From Aurelia coerulea (lineage: Eukaryota; Cnidaria; Scyphozoa; Semaeostomeae; Ulmaridae), in NCBI GenBank assembly GCA_039566865.1, contig CM076947.1, positions 21,887,501 to 21,951,500 on the forward strand: DNA of 64,000 nt. The letters run 5' to 3'. Positions 1 to 11,470 of the stretch are shown in pieces; position 1 is the stretch's first letter; each line of letters starts with the position of its first letter. The position numbers and the translations under genes are program-made. The notes beneath the pieces were generated by a model. It was not told the origin of the DNA, did not search any database, and saw only the letters and a program-made list of their open reading frames with translations.

Positions 1-2
1 AA

Positions 3-1130
3 GCTCAACATCTCTGTTCTTAAAATACTTACAGAGTTCTGATTGACTTTTTTGAACTCAGCGTTTAATGATGCATCGGAACATTGCTATTAAAAATCAA
101 TTGATGAGTTTCTCTGCCTTAATGGAATAGATGCTTTTCGGTGGTAGTGATTCTGTACCAAATTCTCGCGTCTATTGCAATCTGTTTAAAGCTCAATATC
201 TCTGCTCTTAAAATACTTAGAGAGTTCTCAATGACTTTTTTGAACTCACCATTCAATTTTGCATCGGAGCATTGCTATTAGAAATCAATTGATGAGTTTT
301 TCTGCCTTCATGGAATAGATGCTTTTCGGTGGTAGTGATTCTGTAACAAATTCTCGCATCTATTGCAATCTGTTTAAAGCTCAATATCTCTGTTCTTAAA
401 ATACTTACAGAGTTCTGATTGACTTTTTTGAACTCAACGTTTAATTTTGCATCGGAACGTTGCTATTAAAAATCAATTGATGAGTTTCTCTGCCTTAATG
501 GAATATATGCTTTTCGGTGGTAGTGATTCTGTATCAAATTCTCGCATCTATTGCAATCTGATTAAAGCTCAATATCTCTGCTCTTAAAATACTTACAGAC
601 TTCTGATTGATTTTTTTGAACTCAGCGTTTAATTTTGCATCGGAACGTTGCTATTAAAAGTCAATTGATGAGTTTCTCTGCCTTAATGGAATAGATGCTT
701 TTCGGTGGTAGTGATTCTGTACCAAATTCTCGCATCTATTGCAATCTGTTTAAAGCTCAATAGCTCTGCTCTTAAAATACGTACAGAGTTCTCGATGACT
801 TTTTTGAACTCACCGTTCAATTTTGCATCGGAGCATTGCTAATAGAAATCAATTGATGAGTTTCTCTGCCTTCATGGAATAGATGCATTTCGGTGGTAGT
901 GATTCTGTACCAAATTCTCGCATCTATTGCAATCTTTTTAAAGCTCAATATCTCTGTTCTTAAAATACTTAGAGAGTTCTGATTGACTTTTTTGAACTCA
1001 GCGTTTAATTTTGCATCGGAACATTGCTATTAGAAATCAATTGATGAGTTTCTCTGCCTTAATGGAATAGATGCTTTTCGGTAGTAGTGATTCTGTACCA
1101 AATTCTCGCATCTATTGTAATCTGTTTAAA
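3..1130. repeat. Left-end block of six strongly diverged monomers
   Basis: Monomers start at 3, 191, 379, 567, 755 and 943. They carry many substitutions that are rare or absent elsewhere: CTCGCGTCT near 165, CTGTAACAAA near 340, GAATATATGC near 500, CTGATTAAAG near 560, ACAGACTTC near 595, GCTAATAG near 837, ATGCATTTCGG near 883 and CTTTTTAAAG near 935. Several fall in the half of the monomer that is almost invariant in the rest of the window. This is the pattern expected near an array edge or in an old layer that has escaped homogenisation. Confidence 0.8.
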
Positions 1131-2070
1131 GCTCAATATCTCTGCTCTTAAAGTACTTAGAGAGTTCTGATTGACTTTTTTGAACTCAGCGTTTAATTTT
1201 GCATCGGAACGTTGCTATTAGAAATCAATTGATGAGTTTCTCTGCCTTAATGGAATAGATGCTTTTCGGTGGTACTGATTCTGTACCAAATTCTCGCATC
1301 TATTGCAATCTGTTTAAAGCTCAATGTCTCTGTTCTTAAAATACTTACAGAGTTCTGATTGACATTTTTGAACTCAGCGTTTAATTTTGCATCGGAACAT
1401 TGCTTTAAAAAATCAATTGATGAGTTTCTCTGCCTTAATGGAATAGATGCTTTTCGGTGGTAGTGATTCTGTACCAAATTCTTGCATCTATTGCAATCTG
1501 TTTAAAGCTCAATATCTCTGCTCTTAAAATACTTACAGAGTTCTCAATGACTTTTTTGAACTCAGCGTTTAATTTTGCATCGGAACATTGCTATTAGAAA
1601 TCAATTGATGAGTTTCTCTGCCTTAATGGAATAGATGCTTTTCGGTGGTAGTGATTCTGTACCAAATTCTCGCATCTATTGCAATCTGTTTAAAGCTCAA
1701 TATCTCTGCTCTTAAAGTACTTAGAGAGTTCTGATTGACTTTTTTGAACTCAGCGTTTAATTTTGCATCGGAACGTTGCTATTAAAAATCAATTGATGAG
1801 TTTCTCTGCCTTAATGGAATAGATGCTTTTCGGTAATAGTGATTCTGTACCAAATTCTCGCATCTATTGCAATCTGTTTAAAGCTCAATATCTCTACTCT
1901 TATGATACTTACAGAGTTTTGATTGACTTTTTTGAACTCAGCGTTTAATTTTGCATCGGAACGTTGCTATTAAAAATCAATTGATGAGTTTCTCTGCCTT
2001 AATGGAATAGATGCTTTTCGGTGGTAGTGATTCTGTATAAAATTCTAGCATCTATTGCAATCTGTTTAAA
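1131..2070. repeat. Five-monomer segment, first copy of a 14-monomer-spaced duplication
   Basis: The five monomers share an ordered set of rare markers with 3762-4701: AAAGTACTTAGAG, then GACATTTTTG with TGCTTTAAAAAATC, then a CTCAATGAC type, then CGGTAATAGTG, then CTCTTATGATAC with GTATAAAATTCTAGC. Corresponding markers (for example CGGTAATAG at 1831 and 4462) are 2631 bp apart. That is 14 monomers minus the 1 bp lost in the aberrant monomer at 2447. This copy differs at GGTACTGATT, where the second has GGTAGTGATT. Confidence 0.85.
1247..1477 (-). other. 76-codon open frame, judged non-coding (also 2562-2792, 3126-3356, 3878-4108)
   Basis: This minus-strand frame begins at TTG (complement of CAA at 1475-1477), ends at TAA and spans 1.2 monomers. 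It is open only because GCTTTAAAAAATC replaces GCTATTAAAAATC, turning an antisense TAA-TAG pair into TTA-AAG. Three sister frames lie where that monomer recurs and are near-identical. There is no ATG start, no ribosome-site context to judge in a eukaryote and no recognisable domain. It is a by-product of a satellite variant. Confidence 0.85.
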
Positions 2071-3761
2071 GCTCAATATCTCTGTTCTTAAAATACTTAC
2101 AGAGTTCTGATTGACTTTTTTGAACTCAGCGTTTAATTTTGCATCGGAACATTGCTATTAAAAATCAATTGATGAGTTTCTCTGCCTTAATGGAATAGAT
2201 GCTTTTCGGTGGTAGTGATTCTGTACCAAAATCTTGCATCTATTGCAATCTGTTTAAAGCTCAATCTCTCTGCTCTTAAAATACTTACAGAGTTCTCAAT
2301 GACTTTTTTGAACTCAGCGTTTAATTTTGCATCGGAACATTGCTATTAGAAATCAATTGATGAGTTTCTCTGCCTTAATGGAATAGATGCTTTTCGGTGG
2401 TAGTGATTCTGTACCAAATTCTCGCATCTATTGCAATCTGTTTAAAGCTCAATATCTCTGTTCTTAAAAAAATGGAAAGTTCTGATCGACTTTTTTGAAC
2501 TCAGCGTTTAATTTTGCATCGGAACGTTGCTATTAAAAATCAATTGATGAGTTTCTCTGCCTTAATGGAATAGATGCTTTTCGGTGGTAGTGATTCTGTA
2601 CCAAATTCTCGCATCTATTGCAATCTGTTTAAAGCTCAATGTCTCTGTTCTTAAAATACTTACAGAGTTCTGATTGACATTTTTGAACTCAGCGTTTAAT
2701 TTTGCATCGGAACATTGCTTTAAAAAATCAATTGATGAGTTTCTCTGCCTTAATGGAATAGATGCTTTTCGGTGGTAGTGATTCTGTACCAATTTCTTGC
2801 ATCTATTGCAATCTGTTTAAAGCTCAATATCTCTGCTCTTAAAATACTTACAGAGTTCTCAATGACTTTTTTGAACTCAGCGTTTAATTTTGCATCGGAA
2901 CATTGCTATTAGAAATCAATTGATGAGTTTCTCTGCCTTAATGGAATAGATGCTTTTCGGTGGTAGTGATTCTGTACCAAATTCTCGCATCTATTGCAAT
3001 CTGTTTAAAGCTCAATATCTCTGCTCTTAAAGTACTTAGAGAGTTCTGATTGACTTTTTTGAACTCAGCGTTTAATTTTGCATCGGAACGTTGCTATTAG
3101 AAATCAATTGATGAGTTTCTCTGCCTTAATGGAATAGATGCTTTTCGGTGGTAGTGATTCTGTACCAAATTCTCGCATCTATTGCAATCTGTTTAAAGCT
3201 CAATGTCTCTGTTCTTAAAATACTTACAGAGTTCTGATTGACATTTTTGAACTCAGCGTTTAATTTTGCATCGGAACATTGCTTTAAAAAATCAATTGAT
3301 GAGTTTCTCTGCCTTAATGGAATAGATGCTTTTCGGTGGTAGTGATTCTGTACCAAATTCTTGCATCTATTGCAATCTGTTTAAAGCTCAATATCTCTGC
3401 TCTTAAAATACTTACAGAGTTCTCAATGACTTTTTTGAACTCAGCGTTTAATTTTGCATCGGAACATTGCTATTAGAAATCAATTGATGAGTTTCTCTGC
3501 CTTAATGGAATAGATGCTTTTCGGTGGTAGTGATTCTGTACCAATTTCTTGCATCTATTGCAATCTGTTTAAAGCTCAATATCTCTGCTCTTAAAATACT
3601 TACAGAGTTCTCAATGACTTTTTTGAACTCAGCGTTTAATTTTGCATCGGAACATTGCTATTAGAAATCAATTGATGAGTTTCTCTGCCTTAATGGAATA
3701 GATGCTTTTCGGTGGTAGTGATTCTGTACCAAATTCTCGCATCTATTGCAATCTGTTTAAA
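2071..3761. repeat. Short 3- and 4-monomer units between the duplicated segments
   Basis: The marker monomer with GACATTTTTG and TGCTTTAAAAAATC recurs here at 2634 and 3198 (564 bp, three monomers), and again at 3950 (752 bp, four monomers). CTCAATGAC-type monomers accompany it. ACCAATTTCTTGC, a rare spelling, occurs near 2788 and 3540. The arrangement looks like repeated unequal exchange of a small unit. The aberrant monomer at 2447 lies inside. Confidence 0.8.
2447..2633. repeat. Aberrant 187-bp monomer with a scrambled 20-bp tract
   Basis: Positions 2465-2488 read TTAAAAAAATGGAAAG then TTCTGATCGAC, where other monomers have TTAAAATACTTACAGAG then TTCTGATTGAC. The net change is minus 1 bp, with several clustered substitutions over about ten bases and none nearby. 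A complex local mutation or a microconversion from another sequence would explain it better than independent point changes. The form was not amplified and is seen once. Confidence 0.85.
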
Positions 3762-4701
3762 GCTCAATATCTCTGCTCTTAAAGTACTTAGAGAGTTCTG
3801 ATTGACTTTTTTGAACTCAGCGTTTAATTTTGCATCGGAACGTTGCTATTAGAAATCAATTGATGAGTTTCTCTGCCTTAATGGAATAGATGCTTTTCGG
3901 TGGTAGTGATTCTGTACCAAATTCTCGCATCTATTGCAATCTGTTTAAAGCTCAATGTCTCTGTTCTTAAAATACTTACAGAGTTCTGATTGACATTTTT
4001 GAACTCAGCGTTTAATTTTGCATCGGAACATTGCTTTAAAAAATCAATTGATGAGTTTCTCTGCCTTAATGGAATAGATGCTTTTCGGTGGTAGTGATTC
4101 TGTACCAAATTCTTGCATCTATTGCAATCTGTTTAAAGCTCAATATCTCTGCTCTTAAAATACTTACAGAGTTCTCAATGACTTTTTTGAACTCAGCGTT
4201 TAATTTTGCATCGGAACATTGCTATTAGAAATCAATTGATGAGTTTCTCTGCCTTAATGGAATAGATGCTTTTCGGTGGTAGTGATTCTGTACCAAATTC
4301 TCGCATCTATTGCAATCTGTTTAAAGCTCAATATCTCTGCTCTTAAAGTACTTAGAGAGTTCTGATTGACTTTTTTGAACTCAGCGTTTAATTTTGCATC
4401 GGAACGTTGCTATTAAAAATCAATTGATGAGTTTCTCTGCCTTAATGGAATAGATGCTTTTCGGTAATAGTGATTCTGTACCAAATTCTCGCATCTATTG
4501 CAATCTGTTTAAAGCTCAATATCTCTGCTCTTATGATACTTACAGAGTTTTGATTGACTTTTTTGAACTCAGCGTTTAATTTTGCATCGGAACGTTGCTA
4601 TTAAAAATCAATTGATGAGTTTCTCTGCCTTAATGGAATAGATGCTTTTCGGTGGTAGTGATTCTGTATAAAATTCTAGCATCTATTGCAATCTGTTTAA
4701 A
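3762..4701. repeat. Five-monomer segment, second copy of the 14-monomer-spaced duplication
   Basis: This repeats the marker order of 1131-2070: AAAGTACTTAGAG, the TGCTTTAAAAAATC monomer, a CTCAATGAC monomer, CGGTAATAG (4462) and CTCTTATGATAC, ending in GTATAAAATTCTAGC near 4666. The following monomer at 4702 no longer matches, since it has ACGTTG and AAAAGTC where the first copy's neighbour has ACATTG and AAAAATC. The duplicated segment therefore ends close to 4701. Confidence 0.85.
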
Positions 4702-7700
4702 GCTCAATATCTCTGTTCTTAAAATACTTACAGAGTTCTGATTGACTTTTTTGAACTCAGCGTTTAATTTTGCATCGGAACGTTGCTATTAAAAGTCAAT
4801 TGATGAGTTTCTCTGCCTTAATGGAATAGATGCTTTTCGGTGGTAGTGATTCTCTACCAAATTCTCGCATCTATTGCAATCTGTTTAAAGCTCAATATCT
4901 CTGCTCTTAAAATACGTACAGAGTTCTCAATGACTTTTTTGAACTCAGCGTTCAATTTTGCATCGGAGCATTGCTATTAGAAATCAATTGATGAGTTTCT
5001 CTGCCTTAATGGAATAGATGCTTTTCGGTGGTAGTGACTCTGTACCAAATTCTCGCATCAATTGCAATCTGTTTAAAGCTCAATATCTCTGCTCTTAAAA
5101 TACTTACAGAGTTCTGATTGACTTTTTTGAACTCAGCATTTAATTTTGCATCGAAACATTGCTATTAAAAATCAATTGATGAGTTTCTCTGCCTTAATGG
5201 AATAGATGCTTTTCGGTGGTAGTGATTCTGTACCAAATTCTCGCATCTATTGCAATCTGTTTAAAGCTCAATATCTCTGTTCTTAAAATACTTACAGAGT
5301 TCTGATTGACTTTTTTGAACTCAGCGTTTAATTTTGCATCGGAACATTGCTATTAAAAGTCAGTTGATGAGTTTCTCTGCCTTAATGGAATAGATGCTTT
5401 TCGGTGGTAGTGATTCTGTACCAAATTCTCGCATCTATTGCAATCTGTTTAAAGCTCAATATCTCTGCTCTTAAAATACTTACAGAGTTCTCAATGACTT
5501 TTTTGAACTCACCGTTCAATTTTGCATCGGAGCATTGCTATTAGAAATCAATTGATGAGTTTCTCTGCCTTAATGGAATAGATGCTTTTCGGTGGTAGTG
5601 ATTCTGTACCAAATTCTCGCATCTATTGCAATCTGTTTAAAGCTCAATATCTCTGTTCTTAAAATACGTACAGAGTTCTGATTGACTTTTTTGAACTCAG
5701 CGTTTAATTTTGCATCGGAACGTTGCTATTAAAAGTCAATTGATGAGTTTTTCTGCCTTAATGGAATAGATGCTTTTCGGTGGTAGTGATTCTGTACCAA
5801 ATTCTCGCATCAATTGCAATCTGTTTAAAGCTCAATATCTCTGCTCTTAAAATACTTACAGAGTTCTGATTGACGTTTTTGAACTCAGCGTTTAATTTCG
5901 CATCGAAACATTGCTATTAAAAATCAATTGATGAGTTTCTCTGCCTTAATGGAATAGATGCTTTTCGGTGGTAGTGATTCTGTACCAAATTCTCGCATCT
6001 ATTGCAATCTGTTTAAAGCTCAATATCTCTGTTCTTAAAATACTTACAGAGTTCTGATTGACTTTTTTGAACTCAGCGTTTAATTTTGCATCGGAACATT
6101 GCTATTAAAAGTCAGTTGATGAGTTTCTCTGCCTTAATGGAATAGATGCTTTTCGGTGGTAGTGATTCTGTACCAAATTCTCGCATCTATTGCAATCTGT
6201 TTAAAGCTCAATATCTCTGCTCTTAAAATACGTACAGAGTTCTCAATGACTTTTTTGAACTCACCGTTCAATTTTGCATCGGAGCATTGCTATTAGAAAT
6301 CAATTGATGAGTTTCTCTGCCTTAATGGAATAGATGCTTTTCGGTGGTAGTGATTCTGTACCAAATTCTCGCATCAATTGCAATCTGTTTAAAGCTCAAT
6401 ATCTCTGCTCTTAAAATACTTACAGAGTTCTGATTGACTTTTTTGAACTCAGCGTTTAATTTTGCATCGAAACATTGCTATTAAAAATCAATTGATGAGT
6501 TTCTCTGCCTTAATGGAATAGATGCTTTTCGGTGGTAGTGATTCTGTACCAAATTATCGCATCTATTGCAATCTGTTTAAAGCTCAATATCTCTGTTCTT
6601 AAAATACTTACAGAGTTCTGATTGACTTTTTTGAACTCAGCGTTTAATTTTGCATCGGAACGTTGCTATTAAAAGTCAATTGATGAGTTTCTCTGCCTTA
6701 ATGGAATAGATGCTTTTCGGTGGTAGTGATTCTGTACCAAATTCTCGCATCTATTGCAATCTGTTTAAAGCTCAATATCTCTGCTCTTAAAATACTTACA
6801 GAGTTCTCAATGACTTTTTTGAACTCACCGTTCAATTTTGCATCGGAGCATTGCTATTAGAAATCAATTGATGAGTTTCTCTGCCTTAATGGAATAGATG
6901 CTTTTCGGTGGTAGTGATTCTGTACCAAATTCTCGCATCTATTGCAATCTGTTTAAAGCTCAATATCTCTGTTCTTAAAATACGTACAGAGTTCTGATTG
7001 ACTTTTTTGAACTCAGCGTTTAATTTTGCATCGGAACGTTGCTATTAAAAGTCAATTGATGAGTTTCTCTGCCTTAATGGAATAGATGCTTTTCGGTGGT
7101 AGTGATTCTGTACCAAATTCTCGCATCTATTGCAATCTGTTTAAAGCTCAATATCTCTGTTCTTAAAATACGTACAGAGTTCTGATTGACTTTTTTGAAC
7201 TCAGCGTTTAATTTTGCATCGGAACGTTGCTATTAAAAGTCAATTGATGAGTTTCTCTGCCTTAATGGAATAGATGCTTTTCGGTGGTAGTGATTCTGTA
7301 CCAAATTCTCGCATCTATTGCAATCTGTTTAAAGCTCAATATCTCTGCTCTTAAAATACGTACAGAGTTCTCAATGACTTTTTTGAACTCAGCGTTCAAT
7401 TGTGCATCGGAGCATTGCTATTAGAAATCAATTGATGAGTTTCTCTGCCTTAATGGAATAGATGCTTTTCGGTGGTAGTGATTCTGTACCAAATTCTCGC
7501 ATCTATTGCAATCTGTTTAAAGCTCAATATCTCTGCTCTTAAAATACTTACAGAGTTCTCAATGACTTTTTTGAACTCACCGTTCAATTTTGCATCGGAG
7601 CATTGCTATTAGAAATCAATTGATGAGTTTCTCTGCCTTAATGGAATAGATGCTTTTCGGTGGTAGTGATTCTGTACCAAATTCTCGCATCTATTGCAAT

Positions 7701-7709
7701 CTGTTTAAA
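4702..7709. repeat. Sixteen monomers in short 3- to 4-mer units of A, B and D types
   Basis: D-type monomers (CATCGAAACATT) at 5078, 5830 and 6394 are spaced four and three monomers apart. Each is preceded by a monomer ending in CATCAATTGC instead of CATCTATTGC. They are followed by a TGTTC type (twice with AAAAGTCAGTTG), then B types (CTCAATGAC, CCGTTCAA, GAGCATT, AGAAATC) and A types (TGTTC, ACGTTG, AAAAGTC). The ATACGTAC variant first becomes common here. These are the same building blocks used in the 20-monomer unit that follows. Confidence 0.8.
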
Positions 7710-10700
7710 GCTCAATATCTCTGTTCTTAAAATACGTACAGAGTTCTGATTGACTTTTTTGAACTCAGCGTTTAATTTTGCATCGGAACGTTGCTATTAA
7801 AAGTCAATTGATGAGTTTCTCTGCCTTAATGGAATAGATGCTTTTCGGTGGTAGTGATTCTGTACCAAATTCTCGCATCTATTGCAATCTGTTTAAAGCT
7901 CAATATCTCTGCTCTTAAAATACGTACAGAGTTCTCAATGACTTTTTTGAACTCAGCGTTCAATTGTGCATCGGAGCATTGCTATTAGAAATCAATTGAT
8001 GAGTTTCTCTGCCTTAATGGAATAGATGCTTTTCGGTGGTAGTGATTCTGTACCAAATTCTCGCATCTATTGCAATCTGTTTAAAGCTCAATATCTCTGC
8101 TCTTAAAATACTTACAGAGTTCTGATTGACGTTTTTGAACTCAGCGTTTAATTTTGCATCGAAACATTGCTATTAAAAATCAATTGATGAGTTTCTCTGC
8201 CTTAATGGAATAGATGCTTTTCGGTGGTAGTGATTCTGTACCAAATTCTCGCATCTATTGCAATCTGTTTAAAGCTCAATATCTCTGTTCTTAAAATACT
8301 TACAGAGTTCTGATTGACTTTTTTGAACTCAGCGTTTAATTTTGCATCGGAACATTGCTATTAAAAGTCAGTTGATGAGTTTCTCTGCCTTAATGGAATA
8401 GATGCTTTTCGGTGGTAGTGATTCTGTACCAAATTCTCGCATCTATTGCAATCTGTTTAAAGCTCAATATCTCTGCTCTTAAAATACGTACAGAGTTCTC
8501 AATGACTTTTTTGAACTCACCGTTCAATTTTGCATCGGAGCATTGCTATTAGAAATCAATTGATGAGTTTCTCTGCCTTAATGGAATAGATGCTTTTCGG
8601 TGGTAGTGATTCTGTACGAAATTCTCGCATCTATTGCAATCTGTTTAAAGCTCAATATCTCTGTTCTTAAAATACGTACAGAGTTCTGATTGACTTTTTT
8701 GAACTCAGCGTTTAATTTTGCATCGGAACGTTGCTATTAAAAGTCAATTGATGAGTTTCTCTGCCTTAATGGAATAGATGCTTTTCGGTGGTAGTGATTC
8801 TGTACCAAATTCTCGCATCTATTGCAATCTGTTTAAAGCTCAATATCTCTGCTCTTAAAATACTTACAGAGTTCTCAATGACTTTTTTGAACTCAGCGTT
8901 CAATTTTGCATCGGAGCATTGCTATTAGAAATCAATTGATGAGTTTCTCTGCCTTAATGGAATAGATGCTTTTCGGTGGTAGTGATTCTGTACCAAATTC
9001 TCGCATCAATTGCAATCTGTTTAAAGCTCAATATCTCAGCTCTTAAAATACTTACAGAGTTCTGAATGACGTTTTTGAACTCAGCGTTTAATGATGCATC
9101 GGAACATTGCTATTAGAAATCAATTGATGAGTTTCTCTGCCTTAATGGAATAGATGCTTTTCGGTGGTAGTGATTCTGTACCAAATTCTCGCATCTATTG
9201 CAATCTGTTTAAAGCTCAATATCTCTGCTCTTAAAATACTTACAGAGTTCTCAATGACTTTTTTGAAATCACCGTTCAATTTTGCATCGGAGCATTGCTA
9301 TTAGAAATCAATTGATGAGTTTCTCTGCCTTAATGGAATAGATGCTTTTCGGTGGTAGTGATTCTGTACCAAATTCTCGCATCTATTGCAATCTGTTTAA
9401 AGCTCAATATCTCTGCTCTTAAAATACTTACAGAGTTCTCAATGACGTTTTTGGAACTCAGCGTTCAATTTTGCATGGGAACATTGCTATAAGAAATCAA
9501 TTGATGAGTTTCTCTGCCTTAATGGAATAGATGCTTTTCAGTGGTAGTGATTCTGTACCAAATTCTCGCATCTATTGCAATCTGTTTAAAGCTCAATATC
9601 TCTGCTCTTAAAATACTTACAGAGTTCTCAATGACTTTTTTGAACTCAACGTTTAATTTTGCATCGGAACATTGCTATTAAAAATCAATTGATGAGTTTC
9701 TCTGCCTTAATGGAATAGATGCTTTTCGGTGGTAGTGATTCTGTACCAAATTCTCGCATCTATTGCAATCTGTTTAAAGCTGAATATCTCTGTTCTTAAA
9801 ATACTTACAGAGTTCTGATTGACGTTTTTGAACTCAGCGTTTAATTTTGCATCGAAACATTGCTATTAAAAATCAATTGATGAGTTTCTCTGCCTTAATG
9901 GAATAGATGCTTTTCGGTGGTAGTGATTCTGTACCAAATTCTCGCATCTATTGCAATCTGCTTAAAGCTCAATATCTCTGTTCTTAAAATACTTACAGAG
10001 TTCTGATTGACTTTTTTGAACTCAGCGTTCAATTTTGCATCGGAGCATTGCTATTAGAAATCAATTGATGAGTTTCTCTGCCTTAATGGAATAGATGCTT
10101 TTCGGTGGTAGTGATCCTGTACCAAATTCTTGCATCAATTGCAATCTGTTTAAAGCTCAATATCTCTGCTCTTAAAATACTTACAGAGTTCTGATTGACG
10201 TTTTTGAACTCGGCGTTTAATTTTGCATCGAAACATTGCTATTAAAAATCAATTGATGAGTTTCTCTGCCTTAATGGAATAGATGCTTTTCGGTGGTAGT
10301 GATTCTGTACCAAATTCTCGCATCTATTGCAATCTGTTTAAAGCTCAATATCTCTGTTCTTAAAATACTTACAGAGTTCTGATTGACTTTTTTGAACTCA
10401 GCGTTCAATTTTGCATCGGAGCATTGCTATTAGAAATCAATTGATGAGTTTCTCTGCCTTAATGGAATAGATGCTTTTCGGTGGTAGTGATCCTGTACCA
10501 AATTCTTGCATCAATTGCAATCTGTTTAAAGCTCAATATCTCTGCTCTTAAAATACTTACAGAGTTCTGATTGACTTTTCTGAACTCAGCGTTTAATTTT
10601 GCATCGAAACATTGCTATTAAAAATCAATTGATGAGTTTCTCTGCCTTAATGGAATAGATGCTTTTCGGTGGTAGTGATTCTGTACCAAATTCTCGCATC

Positions 10701-11470
10701 TATTGCAATCTGTTTAAAGCTCAATATCTCTGCTCTTGAAATACTTACATAGTTCTGATTGACTTTTTTGAACTCAGCGTTTAATTTTGCATCGGAACAT
10801 TGCTATTAAAAATCAATTGATGAGTTTCTCTGCCTTAATGGAATAGATGCTTTTCGGTGGTAGTGATTCTGTACCAAATTCTCGCATCTATTGCAATCTA
10901 TTTAAAGCTCAATATCTCTGCTCTTAAAATACTTACAGAGTTCTCAATGACGTTTTTGAACTCACCGTTCAATTTTGCATCGGAACGTTGCTATTAAAAG
11001 TCAATTGATGAGTTTCTCTGCCATAATGGAATAGATGCTTTTCGGTGGTAGTGATGCTGTACCAAAATCTCGCATCTATTGCAATCTGTTTAAAGCAAAC
11101 TATCTCTGCTCTTAAAATACTTACAGAGTTCTCAATGACTTTTTTGAACTCAGCGTTTAATTTTGCATCGGAACATTGCTATTAAAAATCAATTGATGAG
11201 TTTCTCTGCCTTAATGGAATAGATGCTTTTCGGTGGTAGTGATGCTGTACCAAAATCTCGCATCTATTGCAATCTGTTTAAAGCTCACTATCTCTGTTCT
11301 TAAAATACTTACAGAGTTTTGATTGACTTTTTTGAACTCAGCGTTTAATTTTGCATCGGAACGTTGCTATTAAAAGTCAATTGATGAGTTTCTCTGCCTT
11401 AATGGAATAGATGCTTTTCGGTGGTAGTGATTCTGTACCAAATTCTCGCATCTATTGCAATCTGTTTAAA
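7710..11470. repeat. 20-monomer higher-order repeat, copy A (3761 bp)
   Basis: Twenty consecutive monomers correspond in order to those of 11471-15230. Paired markers include CAATTGTGC (7965 region and 11726 region), CTGTACGAAA (8614 and 12375), CTTTTCTGAACTC (near 10577 and 14337) and CTCTTGAAATACTTACATAG (10734 and 14494). Marker spacing is 3761 bp before, and 3760 bp after, the single extra G in TTTTTGGAACTC at 9451-9454. Only the monomer at 10907 clearly disagrees with its partner (CCGTTC, ACGTTG, CCATAATGG and GCAAAC against GCGTTC, CATGGG and AGAAATC). Confidence 0.9.

Noticed and set aside
1247..4108. Four 76-codon minus-strand frames as protein genes
   Set aside because: They start at TTG, overlap monomer boundaries, follow one satellite variant exactly, have no recognisable domain, and 188 bp is not a multiple of three.
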